From Aquila chrysaetos chrysaetos (taxonomy: Eukaryota; Chordata; Aves; Accipitriformes; Accipitridae): 64,000 nt of DNA. Numbering within the stretch: the first letter of the stretch is position 1; every line of letters begins with the position of its first letter. Where the stretch lies: contig NC_044014.1 of assembly GCF_900496995.4 (NCBI RefSeq), forward strand, positions 14,100,501-14,164,500, in the 5' to 3' direction. Under the pieces are notes generated by a model. The model searched no databases. It had not been told where the DNA came from and saw only the letters and a list, made by a program, of their open reading frames with translations. Positions 12,735 through 24,700 of the stretch are shown here, piece by piece. The translations under genes were made by a program, and so were the position numbers.

Positions 12735-15700
12735 GTTGTGATGAGGGGGAATATCAATGTGATTGAGGACTGCATAATTAGGCCTTCTGTATGTCTGGCA
12801 GTAACAATGCTATTGACTTCAACAGAGGCCCTCAATGAGTAAAATATAGCTCTCTGGAATTAAAAGTAGTAAAATGTGACCCCAGAACAAAAAGTCACCC
12901 AAACCAATTTACAACCAATTCACATGGGCCATGAGTGCTGCTCAGATCAAGCAGCAAGACAGCAAGATGGAACATAGCAAGAAGGAAGGAATTCACTTCA
13001 GCCTAAAGATTCATTCCCGGCTCAGGACACAAATGCATCTCACTCCATATTCACAATCTGCTTTTTCTCTTCCTAGAGAGTGAAATACGAGTACGACTGC
13101 AGAGTGCATCTCCCTCTGGCAGATGTAAGTGCCATGGCTTTTATTCCAGGGGGATCAGTTATAAGATAGAGGGTGTTGCTGCTCAGGGTATGTCTGCAGT
13201 GTCTCTGGGACCCAGTCTTCATGATGACAGATAGCAGCATGTCATTCTTTTTTTCCTGTTAAGAACGTTCATTTGTCTTCCCCTTCTGAACAAGGAAGCA
13301 TGCTGTGGGTTAGATGGTGGTCTTTCAAGGATGTAGTTGTACTTAGTCCCAGAAATGAGGCCCTGAAGCTTTGTTATTAAGTAAGTGGCAGCCCCAGAAG
13401 GCACCCCCAGAAAGTACAACTTCATAGACACTTACAGGTAAATTCCACTGAATGGTTTAGCCAGGGCAAGATTACAGATCAATGAAACAATGGCTTTTGG
13501 GTGAGTTTGGACACTTGCTTTTCCTTCCAGGGACAGAGTTGGATGATGTGAAACGTTTGCTGAAAGGAAGTCGATCAGCCAGCTGCAGCCCTACTCGATC
13601 ACCATCAAGTACGCTCCCGATACCGAAAAAGGCTGTGGTGGAGACAAAGATGGTTACTGAGAGCTCTCAGTCAGGTATTTGGCAGAGGATGGTTAGCAGT
13701 GCTGGAGCCACTCCAAACATTATTTGCCATAAAAATACCCAGTTGCTAAGAACCTCCAAGTAAGAATACATGGTATCTGTCCCAGACAGTGGTGGCAATA
13801 CAGAAAAAGAGTCAGAATGCTGGAGGGCTGTCCAGATGTTGCGGTAACAAGAGCTATCTTGGGTAGCTTTCTAGTGACTTGTCTAATTTCCATAAAAACA
13901 AGCCAGTTCCTGCTGCCACCAGCTTTAATTCAGAGGTGTTTCTGGCAGAGACAAGAGCTCTAAGCAAATACTTCTTAGGGTGATTTGATCTTATCTCCAA
14001 GCAAGATGGAGATAGCACTGAAGACAACATTTGGGTCAGTGATTTATTGGCCACACCACATGATTCAGAGATCACTAGGACTTGATAATAATGGAAGTGG
14101 TACTTAAAATACTATAACCAGCTTTTATTATGTATAAGACTCACCAGAGTGCTTGAGATAGTGGTATTCACATTCACTCTACTGTTCTCCAGCAGTATCT
14201 AGGAACAAGCAATACCTTTTTTCTTGTGCGTGGCTCAAATCCTGTCTAAAACTGGGAATTTTAGTCCAATACACTAGTGAACCAATCAGAGCTACATGTG
14301 GGAAGCAGAAGTCATACATCCCATGGCCCAGGATGATTTATTACAGAATGGCAGACCAAGGAGTTTTATCCTGGTATCATAGCATCTACAAGCAACAAAA
14401 TCTCTTCAAGGTGTTTTGTGAATGGCCACACTATCAAGTCAATCTTTATTCCATTCGTTAAAATTCAGGTGGGCTGTAATCAACTGGCATTTGAGATCAG
14501 TTATACCATGTTAACCTGGAGTCATTGTGTTGACTCCACAAGGGTAACTGAAATTTAGGGCAGATGAAGTTGTTTGCCATGTAAACCTGCAACACATGCT
14601 GAGCCACAAGCCTGGTCTCATTGAAAACCACTTCTGTTTGGTTTTTTTACAGTGTCGGGGACGTATGATACAACCATACTGAATACCGCCCTCCCTTCAT
14701 ACATGTGGTCCTCCACTTTGCCTGCTGGGTCTTCCCTTGGTGGATACCATAACAGCTCTTCCTTGATCAATGCTATGTCTCACTCTACAGGATCAGGTAT
14801 GCCTCCTGGACCACCCAGGCTTGAAGGATGTAACTCCATACTGAAACTGGGTCAACAGCAGTGCTTTTTTTTGTACAGCAAGAAGAACTAAAATGATGGA
14901 AGAATCAGGATGGCAGGGGATATGCTTGAATTTTCTCTGGTTTTCTGTAACTTGGTGCTCTCTGCTTCTACACTGACTGTATTTGAAAATCCTTATTTGT
15001 GAGGATCTATTGTCCTGACTGCCTGATCTGTCACTACACTTTGATGATAGCTTTATCAATGAGGTCAGGCTCACATTCCCTATCAAAACTAGTTTTAGAC
15101 TCTAACTAAACATTGGATTATCCTGGCCCATTATAAGAATGAGTGGGCCTCACCCTTCAGTCCTCATACACTGAAGGTGTAATCAGTAAGTGCTGAGTGT
15201 GCTTATACCTTTTAAGGCCCACTTCTAAATACCAGGGATGCTGCATTTCCCACTTGCAGAGAAAAAGCTTTATGGTAGCATACTATTAAAAGCTTTGCTT
15301 TCTCAAACTGCCTCATGATTGCAAATTGTCTGGTGCAGAATTTTCTCCCCTTTGTCAGTTCAGTAAAAGAGTGGTTTGGTGTCACAATTTTCAAGATTTT
15401 TCCTCTGTGCCATTATTGTGCATTATCACTAACTGCATTTCCAAGTGACACTGAATCTTAATTTCTGTGACTGTGCCACTGACCTTTGGGTGCTGGATTT
15501 CTGATTCCAGAGAAGTAATAATAGTTCACTTCCTCTTTTTGCAGTTTTTGGTGTTCCAAATAACCTGGCTCCCAGCAATCATACTCTGAACGCAGGCCTG
15601 AGCACTTCCTCTACAGGTCAGATTTTTCTCTTCTTCCCTTCACACTTTCACAGCACCACAGTCCTGGCAGACATGTACAATGAAAGAATACTATATCACA

Positions 15701-18700
15701 CAGTTTCGCTTCTGTTCCTCATCTCAGTGTCAGCAGCTTCTCTGCACACCCCAGTTATTTTTTGGTTACAGTGGATTTATTCTGAGCCGGCCCTGTATAG
15801 CTGGTGTCAGGTCCTGACTATTTTTGTCTGGGAGGCAGGTAAAACAAGAGATTTTCCAAGGAGAATAATTTGTCTTTTGAAAGACACCTATTAGGCCAGC
15901 CTGCTTCTTGCCTAGAACAACTCAGGTTAATGCCTTAAAAAAATAAACTTATGAGTCCTAATCCATAAAGGCCCACTGCTCCTCTGTCAGTTTTCCCTGT
16001 AATTTCCCTTTGCTTCACCTGGCTCATGGCTTCTGTCAGACTCTCTTCAATGTCACTAAACCACTTCTCTTCCTTTCACAGTCACACACACTATGCCTAC
16101 ACAGCACAGTGCCATCATGCAGGGTCTCTGACTGTGCCTACAAAGAGAGCAGGGTGTATGAGAGCAGTCTGTACACTGCACTAATATTGCCACACTGATT
16201 CTGGTGCCAAAGGTGCCAGCTTCCAAGCCGTTTGCTTCTCTTTGGACAGTACTTTGACACACACTGTGTGCAGTTATCTCTTTAAATTTCCTGTAGTCAG
16301 TCCAAACCAGTTTTCTGAATTTAGCTTTTTTCCCCAAGTGCCCCACCTGCAGAAATGTCCATGCAGCCATGAGAGTGGCCTTGCAATTTAGCTTGAGATA
16401 ATGTTTTAAAATGGTCACCATTACTGTCCTGGGCCAACAATAACTTATATAGCAAAATGATCTAAGGAAAAGACAGTTTGTAAGGAAGATCTTTGAAAAG
16501 AAATGCTTAGGCCTGTGATGCCTCCAGCTAGCTGGCAAAATTTCTTGGGAAAAGTCATCATTATTGTCATTGGTTTTGTTTTGTTTTTAGCCAGAATACC
16601 ACCTGCACTGCAGGACTTTTATAATGCCCATTGCAATGTTTTTCTTTGCAGTGTTTGGAGTTCAAAACAACCTGTCTCCAAGCTCTTCAACCCTGACCCA
16701 GAATGCTACTGCAGCCTCCGCAGGTCAGCAGCAATTTAAGCCTAGAGAAAGTGTGAGGGCCACCAATGTGTGCTGCCTTCTCCCACCTTTTCTATAGTGA
16801 CTAGAAAGTTCATATTGACAGAGGCTCCTTCATTACCATCTTCTGTGAAGCAGTGTGGTATGAGGGGATGCTGAGGAACATTTCCTCTGCTTTGCATGTG
16901 CAGGAACAGCTCCCATTGCCTATGGAAGCACTAGAGAGTTGCTTGCTGGGGAAGCCCTTGCTTGTTTGAGTTGTCCTGAATGAGAAAAGATTTTTGAAAT
17001 GGTGTGCAGCCCAAGGTTGGTGTGTGTAGATACCTTGTTATGCTTCATCTCTTTCATTCTCAAATTTCTTCATTGCAGCATATGGGATGAAGAACACTTC
17101 TCAGAGTAACACCATGGCAAGTACTGGTGTGTCTGCCTCAGCAGGTGAGTGTGTCATTCACAGATGTTCAGGCATGGTCTTGTACAAGCATATCATGATA
17201 AAAACAAGTTAGATACTCAGCCAGCTGAGTGACACTAACACCTGGCTCCTCAGGAGCATGACTTATCACTAGCCAAGTCTTCTACCAGTATCTTTCTGAA
17301 AAGAAAGCAAATGAGCCAGAAGCTAAGAATGAACAAATGAGCTGGTCTGATTCAGATCTCCCCCACTCTGTGGTAACTAGAATGATTTAATTGCAGCTAT
17401 TTCTGCTCAACAGGCAGATAACTGGATAGAAGATCACATGTGTGAAATTTTGCTTCACTTGAAACCAAAATATTTGCAAGGTTGCTCTTAAACATTGTTT
17501 TGTAGTAGTACCAGCCTCAACCACTCAAAACTCAAGGAATTGACTTATACGTGATCAGATTTTTTTTTTTTAATGAGAAAAGTTGAGGTCTTTCTAGTAG
17601 CCTTTTTTCCTTGAATGGTTGGGATTCATCTTTTCCAGCTTTTTTCTGCAGCTCTGAGCGCTATAAATTAGTCTTTTATTTTTTGTGTAAGGGAAGCCAA
17701 GTTTCTTTTGTAATCCAAGGACTCCCAAAGATGAGGCTTAAAAATAGATGTAAAAACCACAGAAGTTATGATAACATTTCTAATACAGGTTTGCTCCAGA
17801 TTTGTGTTAGAGTAATGGATTAATACCGTTCTGGTTATCTTGATTTTCAATGTTTTGTCAATTTGTGTGCAAATTCAAGTTTGTACACCATTCCAGGCAT
17901 ACTTGATACTACCTAATGGCAGAAAGGTGACCATACCAATGTTTTTGAGCCTTGTTTGACCTGTGCCAAACCTCAGTAAGTTACAGTTCAATGCATCATA
18001 ACCATGCCTGGCTCCCAAGGATATGGTGTGCTTTGTGCTTTACAGAGTAGATCTGCTAAACGTGCTCCTCAGCTTGAGCTGTGCTGGCTCTGATGACCCT
18101 TGACTGTCTCTCTCAGACTGAGTTTCTATGATTCTATACTAAGTGTGTTTGAGAAGCGAAGAAGTCATTGAGCAAGTAATTTCTGTATGTGACTGAATTC
18201 CAGATGCTATTTCTGGTAGCAGTTGCTCCCCTGCTAGTGAAATACACATTTCTAAAGAAAACTAATGACATGCACAGCTCTCCTCTTAGCTTCAGTAGCC
18301 AGTGTGTCCCTTACTGGGTGTTTATAGTAGTGGCAACACCAATCACAATGGAACTACCTATTTTAATGAATAGAAGTGTTGTGGCTTATAGTTATGACTC
18401 AGTGGCCCACACTCATCTCCTCCTCTTTCCCATCCTTTACCAATATTCCAGGGGGAACGGTTTTGAGCTCCCAGGGAGATGACATTCTACGCAAAGACTG
18501 CAAGTTCCTGCTGCTGGAGAAGGAGAATGCCCCAGCAAAGAAGGAGATGGAGCTCTTGATCATGACAAAGGACAGTGGCAAAGTCTTTAGTGCCTCTACC
18601 ACTGGGCTTAATGGAGGTAACTTCTTCTCTTCAGGACATGTGGATATGCTGAGGGCAGAGAAATGGAGACTGATCATAGGGGGAGTACGGAGTTCAGGAC

Positions 18701-21700
18701 ACCACACCTGACTCAAAGCTCTGTAAGCCAAACAAGAAGCTCTGGCAGGCAGTTAGCCTTTAACCATGCCAGCTGCAATCTAGGTCTAGCTTTTGCCTTT
18801 GAAGCTCCAGAGTGTGCCTTGGAATATTTCACAAATCTCAGGAGCTTTGAAAGCAAAAAACTAGATCTAGTTTAAACAGGCAGAGCTATCGTGTCTTCCC
18901 AATAAAAAATATGCCTTTTGCCAATGAAAGAAGATAGGCCTGGTTGAACTTCTGGTGTAACGTTTTTAATTATATTTGGTTCCTGTTCAGGATCCTTTGT
19001 AGAAGACACCTTGAAGAAAGAGAAGCAGGGGTTTTCTTCCTCTTATGCTACAGATACTGGCCTAAAATCAGATGCAAATGGTAGGAGCTTTTCCCTGTGG
19101 AAATGCAATAGAACTTTTTCCTTCCACCTCCATTACTACCTTCCCCTTTCAAGCTCACGCTCTAAGTTTAATCATGCATAAAAAGACTGCTAAAGCCTCT
19201 TTTACTGCTGTTAAAACAGGAGGACTGAAATCTGTGCCAACAAGGGACAAAGCAACTTATGCAGGTAAGTGATGCAATTCAGACTTTCATTGGAAGAAGC
19301 GCCAAAGCACAATATACAAAAAAGCAATCATTCTTGAGTGACATGAGTGATCTCTCTGCAATGACATCAGAGGGAGGGAATGTTTAGGAGTCTATTCTGT
19401 CTGTAATGAGCAGACCACATGCCAGAGAAATTGGTACCAGTGATTTGATTGTGGATGGGTGGGCACTTGGGGTATTTTTTTATTGCTGGAGAAAATCAGA
19501 TAGATGATAGTACAGCTGCATCCTGCTACCAGGACAGATTTATGGGGAGGAGAGGGCTCAGACAGATCATGCTGGCTATTGCTGTCATTTATGGCTCAAA
19601 ACTGTACAAAAAGTTGAACCCAAGGGGATCACGTTTTTCAGCTGTTATTTTAAAGCGCACTGAGTGTTTGCCCCTGTTGGAATTCCCATTGGGAATGCTG
19701 TTCCCAGCTTCCACAGGGACTAGAATTACACCCACCACATGCAGAGTGGGGTGTAAAGATTTTTCTCCATAGCGCTTTGTGTAATGGATCAGACCTTGGT
19801 ATGCTTATTCTAAGAGATTCTTGACTCTGAAGTCAAGGCACTCTTCATTAACCAGGACACTGACCCTTCCCTTTTCCAGAAATACGAAATGGTGATGTGG
19901 GGGGTGCAATTGGATCAGCACCATCCTGGTGTCCCTGTGGTTCCTGCTGTAGCTGGTGGAAATGGCTCCTGGGTCTGCTTCTGGCCTGGTTGCTTCTCCT
20001 CGGACTGCTTTTTGGACTCATTGCTCTGGGTAAGAAATAACTGAGGAACAAAACGTTGAATGGGATAAAAAGACAAACAGAGGGTGTAAGCTGGCAAAGA
20101 GGCCAAGTACCAGAGATATCAATCCAGAGAACTGAGGACAACCATATTCAGCTTGATGGTGACTGCCACCAAGATATTACAAATGGACAGAAAGAATGGA
20201 CAAGGGATATAAACTTTTGATGAGGGTTTATATAGTCTTGGGGTGAGTAGGATAAGAAAACTATTGAGATCTGAGGTCTTACTTCTCAGAGACTAACAGA
20301 TTTAAACTCCAGATATCCCTGCTAGAAAAAAAGATACAAAGAACAGTCCTGCGAAACTCAGTGGCCATAGCTATCATCTGACACAGTGTTGCCTTGTCCC
20401 TGCTATTAGAAGTACATATTTCAGGCATGCATCTGTGGCAGCGTGTTCCCTAGCATTTCACTTTAACCTTCCAGCGGAAGAAGTGAGAAAGCTGAAATCT
20501 CGTGTGGAAAACCTCGAAAAAATCAATGGTGGCCTCCTGACAATTAACCAAGGGAATTCAAAAATAGAAAAGGATGTTTCAAGAGTAGACTTCCTTCATG
20601 GTATTTCGCCCTCCTCAACCTTCCCTTATGAAAATGAAGAGTCAGTCTGGTTGATGGTGAAGAGCAGACTGAACAAGGAAATAGAACGAGGTAAGCAGAG
20701 TCAATGTCTGTGATGCTGCATGAGACCAGATTATTTAAAGGGGAGTGGGAGGATTTGCTTGCCCAAGGGCCTAAAGACCAGAACTTTTAGAGTGCAATGA
20801 AGTCTGTCAAAAATAGTGCCCTCACCTGTCCTCAAAGACAGGCTGTGCTGGAGCTCAGAGTGCTGCCACTCACACTGATGGTACATCCCTTAAAGCCAGC
20901 AGAAAAGGGAGAAGAAAGGAAGTTGTGGATATGCCATCCTGTGCCAGGATGTATCAAGTTTGCTGTAGCAAGTGAGTTTTCAGTTTTGGAAGAACTACAC
21001 AGAAAAATGAACCCACAACTTATTTCTCATATTACTTTTGTTAGCAAAGGAAAGATGACTTACTTCTGTTTAGCAGATGATGGAAATAGGTTAAGAACAG
21101 AGGAGCCTACATTCTCCCAGCCTCAGAATTTTCATGGATTTGAGAAAGCAAATTTGAGGAAACCCTACTAAAAAAGCCATGCTGTGCTTGATAGCCTGTG
21201 CTGCCTGCAGCCTCAAAATCCAAATAGAAGGATCCTTGTACGTGAAGCGAGTAGCTATTCTGTTGTGAAATGCAGTCTAACGGCCCCTTCACTTCCTGTT
21301 ACAGGCTACTTCCGAGGGGAGAGAGGGGAACCTGGTGCGAAAGGTACAGCCATATAGTCCTTCTCTTCCCCTGTCCTATTTCTTGGCTCTGGCAATGCAC
21401 AAGTTTGGGGTGGATGTTGCCACAAGGGGCAATTGGCAGTGAGAAAGATAAAGCTGGTGTATACTTGAACAAAAAGAATCATAGAATCATTTAGGTTGGA
21501 AGGGACCTTTAAGATCATTGAGTCCAACCATTAACCTAGTACTGCCATGTCCACCACCAAACCATGTCCTTAAGTGCCACATCTACACGTCTTTTAAATA
21601 CCTCCAGGGATGGTGACTCAACCCCTTCCCTGGGCAGCCTGTTCCAATGCTTGACAATCCTTTTGGTGAAGAAATTTTTCCTAATATCCAATCTAAACCT

Positions 21701-24700
21701 CCCCTGCTGCAACTTGAGGCCATTTCCTCTTGTCTTATTGCTTGCTGCTTGGGAGAAGAGACCAACACCCACCTCGCTACAACCTCCTTTCAGGTAGTTG
21801 GAGAGTGATAAGGTCTCCCCTCAGCCTCCTTTTCTCCAGGCTAAACAACCCTACCTCCCTCAGCCACTCCTCATAAGACTTGTGCTTTAGACCCATGACC
21901 AACTTCATTACCCTTCTTTGGACACGCTCCAGCACCTCAATGTCTTTCTCATAGTGAGGGGCCCAAAACTAACACAGTGCTCGAGGTGTGGCCTCACCAG
22001 TGCTGAGTATGGGGGAACAATCACTTCTCTAGTTCTGCTAGAGTGTAAAGCTAGTTTGCTGCTTAAATTGTAGCAGGCCTGAATCCCATGCAGAACTAAT
22101 ACAGGAGGCCCAATCTTGCATTGAGCCAGTGTGAAAGGCCAGATCCTGTTTGCCACTAGTGGGATGAGCCTGATCCTGCACTATTCAAGTGTGAAATGTC
22201 CCTATTCACCCAAAACTCCTTCATGTTTCATTGAAGGTGGGAGAGTAACTAGAAAAACAAAATGAATGAGTAATCATTGGAAATACCCCCAGGGTCTCTC
22301 TTGATCTTTTTTTTTTTTTCTCTTTTCTCAGGTGACATGGGAATGCAAGGTCCCAGAGGTGAGTCTGGAGTTACCTGCTTTCTCAGGTAGATTGGCAGCC
22401 TGCCGTAGGGCCTGCATAGCAAATGGATTATTGTTACTCCAGAAGTTAGATACAGAAGCTGATGCATTCTGTAGTTCAGATGTTGTTGTGATGGTTGGGA
22501 TTTTTACTCTTCTTCTGGGCAAAGACAATTTTAGAGTTCACAGTAGAAGAGGTAACAGATCTCACTTTGAATCTAGAAACTTTTCACCTGGATGAAAGTC
22601 ATTCCTGAAGCCAAGCTCTACCTGTTTTAAACACAGAGTGCGTCAGAGGATTTTGTGTGGTATGAATGATTCAATCCATTGCGTAAATACAAGGGGGCCA
22701 ATGTGGCATTGCTGGAGATGGTAGAACTTGTAAACATGCCAGGAACATAAATTTCTTTTTATGGGGGTGAGGATCGGCCAAAGTGACAAACAGGGAAGAC
22801 CTATTCCCTACTGACTGTCTATTTCTTTCTCTCTACAGGAGAGCGAGGACTTCCTGGTGTCCCAGGTGGGCAGTAGTACAATTCCCCTTTGAGGGAGGAC
22901 ATTTAGTGACATTACTGTAGGCAAGAACAGATTTTGCACTGCAAACCTAGCTCAAGGTGGTTATCTAAAGAGTCAATATTTAGCATAGACTAAGTCACTT
23001 GATCAATACCTTAGTGCGGAGCTACAGACACAGCTCAGAGACTTGGTTACAAGCAAGGCCTCAGCCTGACTTCCACTTAGTTGAACATGGCTAATTTGGG
23101 GTTATGAAGATCCCAGCCTACCTTTGAAAGAGTCCCACAGCTGCAAGAGTACTTAGCCCAACTTTCTTGTGCTCTTTCATGTATTGTGTTCTTCTAAAGA
23201 GATCCCTGTTCAAGTACCCACCTTCCAAGTAATATATTCTTTACCTGAGCTAATGAATCCCTCCAGGCTTCAGGTTCCCCTAATTTGCATGTTATTCTTT
23301 CATGGTACACAGACAAGGGCTTTGAACATTTGCTGTGTTTTTCTTTCCAGGCATTCCTGGTCCAAATGGGCACCAAGGACCAGAAGGACCAAAAGGACAG
23401 AAAGGCAGCATGGGTAAGCATCTCTATCAATGCTGTTAGTCTCTCACAACTGATTGACACATGGCATGGGAATACAGACACCAGGTTGGTGTGATCATTG
23501 CCTTCCCCATGGAGGTGGCCATGGATCCTCTTGCCCAAGGCCTCCCATAAAGACACCTTTTTTTTACAAGGCATTTGTTTCCTGTAGGTGATCCTGGCAT
23601 GGAAGGTCCCATGGGACAAAGAGGTCGAGAAGGGCTACCAGGGCCTCGAGGGGAGCCTGGACCACCTGGATTTGGAGAAAAAGGGGACAGAGGTAGGAAC
23701 TAAGTGTCCCATTCTTGCATAAAGCAGAGATGGACAAAAGCTAGAGTTTGGTCCCAATTTATAAAACACCTCAGCGATAGAATTTGATTTGATTATTCAA
23801 ATCCAGATTTCATTTCAGATGTTTCCCAGCACAGACAAATCTGGCCTAAGGGATTTTTTTTGCCAAACTTACAATGGGTAAACAAGGGTTGTTTTGGTTT
23901 GCCAGGTCTCACAGTCAGGTTTCAATGTGGCAGAACCAAAAGCACTTAGTATCAAGGTCATCTTCTTCCCTCTTATCCAAGTCACCAAAGCTGGGGGATT
24001 TGTCTTGCTCACCCCAAAGCCCAGTGAGATGCAATTTTTTTCTTGGACAATGCATGCTTATTTGGGTGGTTTGAACTGACCAGCAGATTTTTCATGACAC
24101 TTGCCAAAGAAAGAATAACAGGGGATGGGATAATGGAAAAATGCAATTGCAATTGTATTCTACAGTATCTATTCATGCTCTTATTCTGCATTCTAGGTGG
24201 TGTTGGTGAGCCAGGTCCTCCAGGGCCACCTGGTCCTCCAGGTCCTGCTGGCCTTAAAGGTAAATATGAAGATGGACAGAGAGCACCTAGCAGACTGGTT
24301 AGGAGTAAATGAGCACTCCAGCCTTCCTGCTTCACTTGTGTTGCACTGCAGTAATCAGAAAAGTGAACTAATGGTCCTTATTTTAGATAAAATTTACTTT
24401 GGTAGGTACACATAACTGTAGAGCAATAAATTCTTGGAGATTTTTACTGAGAATGGGGATTGGCAGGGAGGTTTCTCAAAACATCAATCTTCAAGATATG
24501 TGATGTTTCCAGCTGTTTTTTTCTCTACTTTCAGAAATAATAAGGTAAACTGCATATCCCTAACAGGCTTCTAACAGAATTACAGCTGTACAATCCATGT
24601 AGCTGCGATAAAAATTGCACTATAAAAAAATGAGTCCCACTTGAAGCACAGATCCCAGCGTCTCAGCCAAGATGGAAGGCTTGAGTCTTGTTACCTTACT

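Noticed and set aside
12620-12842. Polyisoleucine-containing frames on both strands
   Set aside because: Artefact of the (TAA)n microsatellite.
16056-16538. 160-codon minus-strand open frame
   Set aside because: It lies in a COL17A1 intron, spans normal intronic sequence, and has no recognisable homology or splice context.
21536-21772. Minus-strand 78-codon frame that could be taken for a host gene
   Set aside because: It is the C-terminal piece of the CR1 LINE reverse-transcriptase ORF.
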